Positions 17,821 through 26,067 of a stretch of DNA of 64,000 nt are shown piece by piece. Location: the NCBI GenBank assembly GCA_041846495.1, contig JBGZEX010000069.1, positions 13,123-77,122 of the forward strand. Reading direction: 5' to 3'. Positions within the stretch are counted from its first letter, which is position 1; each line of letters opens with the position of its first letter. The notes beneath the pieces were generated by a model. It was not told where the DNA came from. It saw only the letters and a list, made by a program, of their open reading frames with translations, and did no database searches. Source of the DNA: JBGZEX01 sp041846495 (GTDB taxonomy: Bacteria > Bacteroidota > Bacteroidia > Bacteroidales > Marinifilaceae). Made by a program: the position numbers and the translations under genes.

Positions 17821-19527
17821 TTATTCCATATTTACGGTTATATCGTCGATGGCATAGTAAGCCGGGAGAGAGAATCCGTAGCCGTTGTCTGTGCCGCCGG
17901 TCATATTGATCCGCAGTTTTACGATTTTCCCCAATGCCGACAAATCCCATTTTGTCCATTTGGTAATCAAATGCTTCTTGGTGGCAAAAGTCATGGTTAC
18001 GGTACCCGTCTCCCGATCTCCGCTATCGTAACCCGTAGCATGCAATATTACATCTTCTCCTTCTCCCAATGCCGGCGACAGGGAATTCCCGTTAGCCGCC
18101 ACATTGAGGAAATAGCAAGTGGAGTTTACATAGCAACTTATTACGGTACGGGCGATATTGTCGTCAAAGCCGAAAATGGGACGCCCGTCCCCGTATTCGG
18201 GATGAGCTGCTTCCGAATAACCGAAATTTACGATAAAACGGTTCGAGCCGTTATTTCCTCCTCCTGTGCTTGCATCGGCATGAGTAGGGTGATATACATA
18301 TAAATCGTGAAGATAATCACCGAAAGCCGTGTTGTTTTTCGAGTTATAGGAAGACAATATCCACGGATAGCCTTCTCCCCAACTCAATTGGGGCCGTAAA
18401 GTCATTAATTTTGTTGTCGGCTCTATCCATGGATAAGGATGCGGTCTTGGGGAGCCTGCCCAGCCGGGTATGATAATGTGCTGTGTTGCTTTCCCGTTTT
18501 TCAGAGTATAATCGATAAAAGGTTTGAAATAATCTTCTTCGAATGTAATGGTATGGATATTCGGTTTGGGTATCCCGCCGGAAAAGGTAAATTTGTTTCC
18601 GTCCCATTCGGCATTGATATAATAGGTCTTGCCGGTTTGTAGGTTGTTCCTTCCGGGGAGAAAATTATCGGAACGTTTGTAAGACGCGTCTGCAGAGTCG
18701 TACATCCAAAAGTCCAAGGAACCGGTCTCTTTTCCCGTCGGCACGATCCATGTCCATAATTCTCCGGTTTGTCCGGAGGCAATTGTTTGTTTGCCTGCGA
18801 ATTCGGCATCGGTTTCCCCTTTGTCGAAATGGAGCTCGCTCGTTATATCGAATGTATAGTTACCCCAGACCTGCCATTGTGAAGAGGAATAACTGCTGAG
18901 AATGAATTTTTTTCCTTCCGTATTCAAATCGCCGGCTCCCGTATTTTTCAAACGGATGCAGAGCATGCTCCCCAAATGCCTGAAAGTTGCGTTTACTTCG
19001 GGATTCGATGCGGGGATACCTTTTTGAGCGAAGGAGAGTGCCACTATTTTCGAGGATTGAAGGGAGTTTTCCCCCGTAAGTCCTGTAGGCGGATTATTGA
19101 GTATATCGGGAGGAGAGAGCTTCGCTTTGGAAGGGTCGCTATCATCCAAACCTCCTCCTCCGTATATGCCGTAAATATCGAACGGTTCGGTCGCGGTGAA
19201 TTCCTGCGGAATGTTGACGTCGAATTCGGCATTCTTGCCGTCGGGCGAAATATTTTTGATCGTAACGCTTTGTTTGAATTTTTTATCGCCTTGTATGAGA
19301 CAGAGCTCTACATTGTCGTTTGCTTCCCATATAAGGTTGATGGAAGGATAATTTCCATAGCCGGGAGACAGGGCAACCCGTGTGGCGGGTTCCTCGGCAG
19401 GCATAGTCGCCTTGACCGTAAAAGTTTTTCCCGAAGGCATATGTGTTGTATCGATAAAATCGTTTTCGGCACAGCCGCTGAAAATGAAAATTGCCGAAAT
19501 CAGTATGGAGAATAATTTATGTTTCAT
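17821..19527 (-). CDS. lipoprotein with fimbrillin-like N-terminus and DUF4465 C-terminus
   Basis: This is a surface-exposed or periplasmic lipoprotein: the signal peptide ends in IFSGC with Cys19 as lipid site. The 568-residue protein has a first half (about 25-300) resembling Mfa-like fimbrillin domains, with PATRVALS and a TWIVPTG-type pattern. The second half, about 330-566, matches DUF4465 (TITFEEDYFKPF at its start, YAIDDITVNME at the end). DUF4465 proteins commonly sit in Bacteroidota cobalamin-uptake loci. Here it is the last gene of the riboswitch-headed run, 34 bases after a small peptide gene. A role in corrinoid binding is inferred from this context. Confidence 0.8.
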   Translation of the reverse strand: MKHKLFSILISAIFIFSGCAENDFIDTTHMPSGKTFTVKATMPAEEPATRVALSPGYGNYPSINLIWEANDNVELCLIQGDKKFKQSVTIKNISPDGKNAEFDVNIPQEFTATEPFDIYGIYGGGGLDDSDPSKAKLSPPDILNNPPTGLTGENSLQSSKIVALSFAQKGIPASNPEVNATFRHLGSMLCIRLKNTGAGDLNTEGKKFILSSYSSSQWQVWGNYTFDITSELHFDKGETDAEFAGKQTIASGQTGELWTWIVPTGKETGSLDFWMYDSADASYKRSDNFLPGRNNLQTGKTYYINAEWDGNKFTFSGGIPKPNIHTITFEEDYFKPFIDYTLKNGKATQHIIIPGWAGSPRPHPYPWIEPTTKLMTLRPQLSWGEGYPWILSSYNSKNNTAFGDYLHDLYVYHPTHADASTGGGNNGSNRFIVNFGYSEAAHPEYGDGRPIFGFDDNIARTVISCYVNSTCYFLNVAANGNSLSPALGEGEDVILHATGYDSGDRETGTVTMTFATKKHLITKWTKWDLSALGKIVKLRINMTGGTDNGYGFSLPAYYAIDDITVNME

Positions 19528-19561
19528 CTTTTCAATTTTTAAGTGAATTAAATGGAAGCAA

Positions 19562-19735
19562 TTAACTTGTCCACGGTTCGCCTTCCGATGACGGTAACGA
19601 ACCTCCGAGAATATTCTGGGAAGTTGTGATTTCGATAATTTCGATTTCCGGAGTCGTATACGATATTCCGGTATCCGACTGAATGAACGGCTGATGGCAC
19701 TTGCCTTTGAGGTTTGAAATTTTTGATGTTTTCAT
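19562..19735 (-). CDS. 57-residue peptide with the small surface-locus pattern
   Basis: This short frame lies 34 bases before the DUF4465 gene and 59 bases after the DUF6580 gene on the same strand. The product begins MKTSKISNLKGKCHQPF. Its core is TPEIEIIEITTSQNILGGS, an alternating hydrophobic/acidic pattern followed by I-L-G-G-S. Similar short peptides, without a signal sequence, are frequent beside fimbrillin-like and surface lipoprotein genes in Bacteroidales. No function is known to me. Support comes from clean gene spacing, strand and the recurrent pattern. Confidence 0.6.
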   Translation of the reverse strand: MKTSKISNLKGKCHQPFIQSDTGISYTTPEIEIIEITTSQNILGGSLPSSEGEPWTS

Positions 19736-19794
19736 AATTCGATGGTTTAAAGTTGTTTGTCGTTGTATTGCAATACTTTTTTAAGATAGGTGTA

Positions 19795-20364
19795 TTATGT
19801 TCGGTGCGAGACGTTTAATCTCGGGAACCATGCCTTTGAAAGTTCGAATAATCCGAAAAGACCGGCGGAATAAAACAAATCTCCCATAAGGGTGTTTTTG
19901 AAGAACGGAATACCTGCTGCATAGCATGCGGCAAGTCCTTTCCAGCTATGCGGATACATAGCGGAACTCATCCATACGCCGAAATTCGATACTGTAAAGA
20001 AGATGAGAGATGCTCCCAAAGCGGAAAATACCAATCGGACTATGCGTATCCGCCGTAGCGTAAAACTCCCCATCAGTACGATAAGGACAAAAGCTCCGTA
20101 AGTGAAAAACGAACCCCTGTAAAACCATACGAATCCTTCGAAATACCGGGCATAGATTACGTTATTCAGTAGGAGATCGCTCAGCCACATGGAGGCGATG
20201 GGAATAAAATAGCTCCATATCCTGCGATTGTAGTATGCCGCTCCGAAAAGAGCCATCCCTCCTATGGGAGCGAAGTTGGGGGGATGAGGAATCAAACGGC
20301 TGAAAGCAGCTATCAGGATGAATCCCGTGACGATGGAGAATTGTAGTTCGATTTTCTTATTCAT
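19795..20364 (-). CDS. DUF6580 membrane protein, ECF-transporter S-component-like
   Basis: This is a six-helix inner-membrane protein of 189 residues with PHPPNFAPIGGMALFGAAYY near the start and conserved GASLIFFTVSNFGVW. The layout resembles substrate-binding S components of ECF vitamin transporters, and the family is annotated as putative transport proteins. No EcfA ATPase or EcfT is encoded nearby. It lies inside the cobalamin-riboswitch gene run, so transport of a corrinoid or a precursor is a reasonable inference. A 183-base hairpin-rich gap precedes it, so it could have its own promoter. Confidence 0.78.
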   Translation of the reverse strand: MNKKIELQFSIVTGFILIAAFSRLIPHPPNFAPIGGMALFGAAYYNRRIWSYFIPIASMWLSDLLLNNVIYARYFEGFVWFYRGSFFTYGAFVLIVLMGSFTLRRIRIVRLVFSALGASLIFFTVSNFGVWMSSAMYPHSWKGLAACYAAGIPFFKNTLMGDLFYSAGLFGLFELSKAWFPRLNVSHRT

Positions 20365-20459
20365 TATGGCTGTATGATTGGAGAATTACGACTAAGGAAG
20401 AGCGAAAACTTTCGATATCGCCGTTTGCAGCCTTCGATTGCAGTTTTTTCTGCTTATTA

Positions 20460-20539
20460 CAGGCTTTAATTTATAGCCTGATATATTTAAAATATTGTTT
20501 TCAAGGAGCTATGTCAAAGTGATTTCAGACATAGCCCCT
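20460..20539 (-). promoter_or_regulatory. hairpin-rich intergenic segment before the DUF6580 gene
   Basis: Two inverted repeats are visible: a 12-base stem with one mismatch (20504-20515 with 20528-20539) and a 6-base stem (20460-20465 with 20475-20480). On the minus strand they follow the propeller lipoprotein gene. No long T-run follows either, so they may be processing or attenuation sites rather than full terminators. The segment lacks the GCCACTG box of a second cobalamin riboswitch. Confidence 0.4.
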
Positions 20540-20547
20540 CAATGGTA

Positions 20548-21921
20548 TTATTCTTTTAAAGAAAAAGGCTCGGTAAAATATATTCCGGCACAAAAACGAG
20601 TGTCTATTTTGGTATTCACATCAGCAGACATGGAATTATAGTCTTTTATTTTTTTGCCTTCCGGAGTGATTACGGCAATCCCGTTGTTTTTATATTCTCC
20701 CCAGTCTTTTATATACCCGAAATAAATGTTTCCGGTTTCGGGATTTACCGATAAAGGACCGTAGAACTTACCCATATTCGGGAAAATATCGTTTGGTAGG
20801 GAGATTATCGTTTTTATACCCGATTCGGATGATTTTTCGATATTCGGAACATCCCATCCCATGGCTCGGAATATATAGGCGGTTTTTTCCTCTTTTGCAT
20901 CACAGCAAAGAGCGGAAGTTATGAAACCGGGAGTGGTTAAATTTTCGATGGTCCTCATGTCGCTAACGGAATAATTTTCCGCATCCACTATTTTCAGGAC
21001 TACATTGTTATTTTGGGTAATACTGACCATTATATGGCCTTTGGACGTGCGGGATATGCCGGTAATTTTTCCTCCCATTTCAATGGATTTGATTTTAGTT
21101 GCCTTATTTCCGTCAATAACGAGGAGGTCCGATTCGGCCGCGGCAAATATTTTATTTTTTGCAATCGCCATTTTCAGTTTACTGGCTTTTTCCGTTCCGG
21201 GGATTACCTTTTCGGCTATGTATAAATTCAAGTTTATCGGGATAATTCCCAGATTGTTCGTTGTAGAAACGACATAGGCCCATTTCTCATTGGGTACGCA
21301 GATATTGGTAGTAAGCCCCTCTTCCAGCCCCTTGTCGATTACCTTCTCCAATTTCATGGTCTCCGCATCGGCTATTACCAATTTCCCCAAACCGTTGTTT
21401 TTATTTCCGTTTTGGGATATGATGTATACCTTCCCGTTGGCAATTGCCATATCCTGACATACATTTCCTAACTTTTTACCTTCGTTGGCCTTGATGAAAA
21501 TAGAGTCTTCGGCAATACCTTCGGGGTGGATAAACGACAATGTCCCGGTTTCGTTGCCCATATTACCTTCCGATAATATAAAGGCCCCATATTTATATTT
21601 ACCGTACACATGTACGGTAAAAGGGAAGATCCCCACACCCTTTTCTCCGCTTACTCTTAGTTTGAATTTGAAACTACCTCTTTCTTCGGGTTGAAACTTG
21701 AGTTGGGCTTCTCTCGAAACTATCTTATTGTCGAGGCTCCACTCATAAGCGACTTTTTTCCAGTTCACTACCCTCGGATTCAATTCGAGGGTAGTCCCTT
21801 GTCTGACATTATACTCCAATTGCATCCCCACCAGTTCGGGAAGTTCCAAATCTTCTTCCTCTGAGCAAGCTGCAAACAATCCCGTTATGGCAATCGCCAA
21901 ATACAATAATTTTTTCTGCAT
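20548..21921 (-). CDS. beta-propeller lipoprotein, DUF5074/BtuG-related
   Basis: The signal peptide ends GLFAAC with Cys19 lipidated. A short PKD-like domain (about 30-110, VAYEWSLDNKIV) precedes a propeller domain with repeated blades. GAFILSEGNMGNETGTLSF is at its start, and later YIISQNGNKNNGLGKLVIAD and GNIYFGYIKDW. The phrase LSEGNMGN parallels LNEGNMGS of the BtuG-like protein at 27800-28948, so the two are distant paralogs. In 457 residues it adds a second likely corrinoid-binding surface protein to the locus. B12 binding is inferred. Confidence 0.78.
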   Translation of the reverse strand: MQKKLLYLAIAITGLFAACSEEEDLELPELVGMQLEYNVRQGTTLELNPRVVNWKKVAYEWSLDNKIVSREAQLKFQPEERGSFKFKLRVSGEKGVGIFPFTVHVYGKYKYGAFILSEGNMGNETGTLSFIHPEGIAEDSIFIKANEGKKLGNVCQDMAIANGKVYIISQNGNKNNGLGKLVIADAETMKLEKVIDKGLEEGLTTNICVPNEKWAYVVSTTNNLGIIPINLNLYIAEKVIPGTEKASKLKMAIAKNKIFAAAESDLLVIDGNKATKIKSIEMGGKITGISRTSKGHIMVSITQNNNVVLKIVDAENYSVSDMRTIENLTTPGFITSALCCDAKEEKTAYIFRAMGWDVPNIEKSSESGIKTIISLPNDIFPNMGKFYGPLSVNPETGNIYFGYIKDWGEYKNNGIAVITPEGKKIKDYNSMSADVNTKIDTRFCAGIYFTEPFSLKE

Positions 21922-22002
21922 ATATAAATTTATAATGTTTATAAAAAATAATGGTTTTTAATATTACGTCCAACTCATAAGAATTGATTCCGGTGCTGCC
22001 GT

Positions 22003-23997
22003 TCAAGGCTTTACGTATCGTCCCGCCTTCAAATCTTCGAATGTGGGGTTATAGGCATTGTCGTGCACAGTCTTCGGCGTCCAATTATTTTCGTTTATGC
22101 TACCCGAATCCACCGCTTTTTTAAGTCCGGAATAATCGGTGAGGTATTTGCAAAACTTTATTTCTACTGCTGTGACCGAAGTTATCGTGGAGAGAAAATC
22201 CAGATTGGTAAGTTTTTCGTTTTGCCAACCCGCATAAGAACCGCCGATTTCCAAATTTCCTACCGATGTGATTTTCGGCAAATGAATCTTTTCTAAAAAT
22301 TTGCCGAACAGACTCAGTTTATTGCTTACTTTCTCCAAACGGGGGAAGGATAAAGATTTTAAATCGTTAGCCGAAACATTAAAACTTCCTGTTTCTTGAA
22401 GATTTTCACCTGAGATGGAAATGGCACCTCCGTTGACATAGAGTTGGCCGTTTATTTTTTCCAAAGAAGACGGGAGTGCGACTTCTTTAAGCCCGGGAGC
22501 ATTGCTGATTTGAAAATCCGTACATTCTTTAAGTCCCTTTATTTGAGGCAAGTTCGTTACGGTTTCATCCGATGCTAAGTTTAATTCCACCATTTTTCCG
22601 ATATTTTCAGGCAATTTTACGGATTTTATTTTCGGACAATTGAGCAGCCGTAAATCTCCTTTTATCGAAACCCGGGATAAATCGATGTCTTCGATAAGAG
22701 GTAATCCGTATAACGTGAAGTTTTCGACGGTTTTTAGATTTGCCGATAAAGATTTAACCGAACTCAGTTTGGAGGAATTTTGGATTAAAACGGATTTTGC
22801 ATTTTCCAATTTATTTATGGAAGATATGTCGGATATGGAGGGACCGGAAATAGACAAGAGGTTGTTTATTGTTTTGAGGTTCGGCATGGATACGGTTTTC
22901 AGTATGTCGTTTTTCTCTATTTTTAAGGTACCGGCTTCTTCGAGAGCCGGGAAATTGAGATGTTCGAGCGTTTTTGAAAAGGTTATTCCCCAATCTTCCA
23001 CATTTTTAAGCCGGTCTAATTTAAGGGTTTTCATCTCCGGAGTATTTTTCACATAGAAATATACGGAGCAGGTTTCCAAATTGCTTAAATCGATTTCTTT
23101 TACTTTGGAAAATTTGTCGATATGGATTTTCTTGCCCGACATCAATTCGGGTATTCGAATATTTTCGAGGGTGGTTTCGTCTTGTTCGTACCATTCGAAA
23201 CACCCTTTTATTTCCAATTCCGAAATCTTTTTCAATCGACTCAAGTCGAATTTTGCCAATCGGGGTAATTTCAAGCGTATGTTCTCGGCGGAACTCAGTT
23301 TGGGTAGCAAAACTTCGGTCGTTTTCCGGGAAATTACCGATAAATCGGATGCAATTTTCTCCAATTCGGGGAATTCGATTTTCGTCAACTCGGGGAATTC
23401 TCCGTTTATGGAAATATCGCCTGCTTTCCGTAATTTTTTCAATCCTTTTAAGTCGGCTCCTTTATAGGTGGTGTTTACGACTAATTTGTAGCGTACTTCT
23501 TTCAACCCCTCAAGGGCATCGATGGTAGATATGGAGTCTGTTCCGTTTTGAGCTCCGATAATCAAGTCTCCGTTGATGATATCGATTTTCCGGGCAGCAA
23601 AAGCGGCTACATCCTCATCGGTGCGTAGAAAAACGCTTTCTCCTGCAATTACGTCCGTCTTCGTTATTTTTACGGTGTATTCCCGCTGCGTTCCATTATA
23701 GGAAGTAATCGTAAAACTTCGGTCGCTTCCCCAGTCTTTTATCGTTTCCGGAGCGGGAGAGATGACAGATAGTTCGCTTATCGTGTATTTTGCCGTGAGT
23801 TTATCGGTTTCTATATTTGCCGGAATGTCCACCTTGATGATGTTTCCGGATATTTCTCCTCCGAAGGTTTCCGCAGCAGCGGTCTCCAGACGGAAATCCA
23901 GCATATAATTGTCTATTCCCTCGAAAGGTTCTTTCTTACAAGCCGTCAATGTGAAAAGCATGAGAAGTGCCCATAGGCTTTGTCTATATTGTTTCAT
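22003..23997 (-). CDS. L-domain/leucine-rich lipoprotein B of the B12 locus
   Basis: The 664-residue product is a lipoprotein (LTAC, Cys20). An N-terminal Ig-like DUF5018-type domain (about 28-112) ends in the pattern SYNGTQREYTVKI. A long solenoid follows in which units of about 20-25 residues repeat an L-x-L-P-x-L-x-x-I/V motif (LPKLSSAENIRLKLPRLAKF). These units resemble receptor L domains or BspA-like leucine-rich repeats. It ends NPTFEDLKAGRYVKP. It is a paralog of the gene 13 bases upstream. Its function in B12 uptake is unknown, and ligand capture or partner binding at the cell surface is an inference. Confidence 0.8.
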   Translation of the reverse strand: MKQYRQSLWALLMLFTLTACKKEPFEGIDNYMLDFRLETAAAETFGGEISGNIIKVDIPANIETDKLTAKYTISELSVISPAPETIKDWGSDRSFTITSYNGTQREYTVKITKTDVIAGESVFLRTDEDVAAFAARKIDIINGDLIIGAQNGTDSISTIDALEGLKEVRYKLVVNTTYKGADLKGLKKLRKAGDISINGEFPELTKIEFPELEKIASDLSVISRKTTEVLLPKLSSAENIRLKLPRLAKFDLSRLKKISELEIKGCFEWYEQDETTLENIRIPELMSGKKIHIDKFSKVKEIDLSNLETCSVYFYVKNTPEMKTLKLDRLKNVEDWGITFSKTLEHLNFPALEEAGTLKIEKNDILKTVSMPNLKTINNLLSISGPSISDISSINKLENAKSVLIQNSSKLSSVKSLSANLKTVENFTLYGLPLIEDIDLSRVSIKGDLRLLNCPKIKSVKLPENIGKMVELNLASDETVTNLPQIKGLKECTDFQISNAPGLKEVALPSSLEKINGQLYVNGGAISISGENLQETGSFNVSANDLKSLSFPRLEKVSNKLSLFGKFLEKIHLPKITSVGNLEIGGSYAGWQNEKLTNLDFLSTITSVTAVEIKFCKYLTDYSGLKKAVDSGSINENNWTPKTVHDNAYNPTFEDLKAGRYVKP

Positions 23998-24010
23998 ATC
24001 TTTAGTTGTT

Positions 24011-26008
24011 TTACGGTTTTACGTATAGTCCTTGTTTTAAATCCTCCATAGTGGGATTATAGTCGTTTTTTTCTATTTTGATTTCTTTTAACGAACCGTT
24101 TTCCACGACGGTTTTCAAAAAGGAATAATCGGTAAATGCCTTTAAATTGACCATTTCTACGGAGGTTAATTTATTCAGACTCTTAAATCCGTTCATATGA
24201 GTCAATTTGGAGTTGTTGTTAACGGGATAATAGCTTACGATTTTTAATGTTTCGACGGTTGTCAAATTCGGAAAATCCGTATTTGTCAAATCGGGAGAGT
24301 CTATATGCAGCGATATGATTGTTTCCGCCAAAGGGCAAATGACGGAACTTATACTTATTTCTCCGTTATGATTCTTGGTGTATACGGAGGGAATGCATGG
24401 CATGCTGAATTTTCCTTTAACCGATTTCAAGACAGGAAATTTCAATGTGCGCATATTTGCCGATTTTATAGTCAACTTGTTTTCGACGATTTCCAGATCG
24501 GGTAGAGTATAATCCTGTGCTTTTTCGGTTATGACATCGAGGATTGAAAAGTCGTTTGCTTTCTTTAAACCTTTTATGAGGGGAATATGTTCCTGTCTGA
24601 AATTGGTCACTCCTTTTAAGCTGAAAGAATTCAATTCTTGCGGAAGAAGGATTTCGGATAAATTCGAGCAATTGGAGATATTCAAATTCTTGAATGAGAT
24701 ATGGGATAAGTTCAAACTTTCCTTTATAAGAAGAACCTCGATTTCTATCGTTTCCGCTTTTTTCAGGGATTTGAAGAAAGGGCTCAAACTTTGAAGGCTC
24801 GTTAAATTGGAAATCGATATTTTACCTCCTACATTTTCGACGGCGATTTGCTCTAAATTTTTTAAAGGAGAACCGTGGATGATGAAATTTCCTCCGGCTT
24901 CTTTAATTTTAGGGGCGAGGATTCTCGATAATTTTTTGTTATTATGCAATTTGAACTCATTGGTATTTTCCAAAGCCGGAAGATATAATTCGGCAATATT
25001 CGAGGAGTTTTCCAAAGAGAAATCCCCGTTTACGGTTTTCAGAACGGGCAGAGAAAAAGTGCCTAAGGAGGTTAAGTCGGATATTTTGAAGTTGCCGCTT
25101 ACCGTTTGCAGTTTCGGAAAATCCGCCTTTTTCAGGGCCGGTAGTTTATCGAGGGTAAGGTTTCCGGATATTGCATTCAGGCGTTTCATTTTGATGGCAC
25201 TTAACCTGTAGCCTTTAATGGAAATATCGCCTGCTTTCTGCAGTTCGGGGAAGTCGAGTTCGGCAATCCTGCTTGCTTCGATATGAATGCCGCCTCTTAT
25301 TTCGGTCATAACCGGAAGATGAATTTCTTTTATCGTATCGCTTTTAATCACGATATCCCCATATGCGATTCGAAGTGATTTTAACGTCAGGGTTTTGACG
25401 AATTTGTTATCGTTTAGCAAAATGCTGCCCGTTTCGTTCAGGTTACGCAATCCCGATAAATCGCGTCCTTTGTATGTCGGATTGACGATGATTTTATGAT
25501 TGACTTTGGTGAGATAGGTGAGAGCATCGATATTGCTTACGGAATCCGTTCCGGTTTCACGTCCGATAATCAGATTCCCTTCCACTTTCGATATACCCTT
25601 TTCCGCAAAAGTTTTTACATCTTCGTCGGTAGCTAATAGAATATCTCCGGCAGCCGTAGCTTTTTGTCGCAGAATACGAACGATATATGTCCGTTTTTCT
25701 CCGTTATAAGATATTACATTGAAAACCTGATCGTTGTTCCAATCGGTAATTTGGGTAGGCTCCGGTAAAATACAGGCTTGTTCGCTAATAGTGTATGCAG
25801 CTTTAGCGTTGTTTAAATCCAATTCGATGGGCACGTATATGTCGACCGTGTTTCCCGAGCTTATTACGCCTTTATATTCCTGAGTATTTATCGTCAGATT
25901 AAGCGATAGAAGGCGATTGTCTGTTCCGTTGAAAGGACTGTCTTTGCCGCATGAGGAAAGCAGGACGGTCAATAATAAAACGGATAATATCTGATATGTT
26001 TTTTTCAT
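24011..26008 (-). CDS. L-domain/leucine-rich lipoprotein A of the B12 locus
   Basis: The 665-residue lipoprotein (LLSSC, Cys20) has the same architecture as its downstream neighbour. A DUF5018-like domain (SYNGEKRTYIVRI near 100) is followed by ATDEDVKTFAEKGISKVEGN. A solenoid of short units follows, such as LPALENTNEFKLHNNKKL, and the C-terminus is NPTMEDLKQGLYVKP. The near-equal length and shared start and end show a tandem duplication followed by strong divergence in the solenoid. It lies 59 bases after the PKD surface protein gene in the riboswitch-led run. Confidence 0.8.
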   Translation of the reverse strand: MKKTYQILSVLLLTVLLSSCGKDSPFNGTDNRLLSLNLTINTQEYKGVISSGNTVDIYVPIELDLNNAKAAYTISEQACILPEPTQITDWNNDQVFNVISYNGEKRTYIVRILRQKATAAGDILLATDEDVKTFAEKGISKVEGNLIIGRETGTDSVSNIDALTYLTKVNHKIIVNPTYKGRDLSGLRNLNETGSILLNDNKFVKTLTLKSLRIAYGDIVIKSDTIKEIHLPVMTEIRGGIHIEASRIAELDFPELQKAGDISIKGYRLSAIKMKRLNAISGNLTLDKLPALKKADFPKLQTVSGNFKISDLTSLGTFSLPVLKTVNGDFSLENSSNIAELYLPALENTNEFKLHNNKKLSRILAPKIKEAGGNFIIHGSPLKNLEQIAVENVGGKISISNLTSLQSLSPFFKSLKKAETIEIEVLLIKESLNLSHISFKNLNISNCSNLSEILLPQELNSFSLKGVTNFRQEHIPLIKGLKKANDFSILDVITEKAQDYTLPDLEIVENKLTIKSANMRTLKFPVLKSVKGKFSMPCIPSVYTKNHNGEISISSVICPLAETIISLHIDSPDLTNTDFPNLTTVETLKIVSYYPVNNNSKLTHMNGFKSLNKLTSVEMVNLKAFTDYSFLKTVVENGSLKEIKIEKNDYNPTMEDLKQGLYVKP

Positions 26009-26067
26009 ACGAAAATTTATTGTTTTTTGTTAACTGTAATATATGGGATAATCATGGCATTTGTTCG

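Noticed and set aside
20460..20539. possible second cobalamin riboswitch before the DUF6580 gene
   Set aside because: Hairpins are present, but the B12-box GCCACTG and the AGAAGACCTGCC end are both missing.
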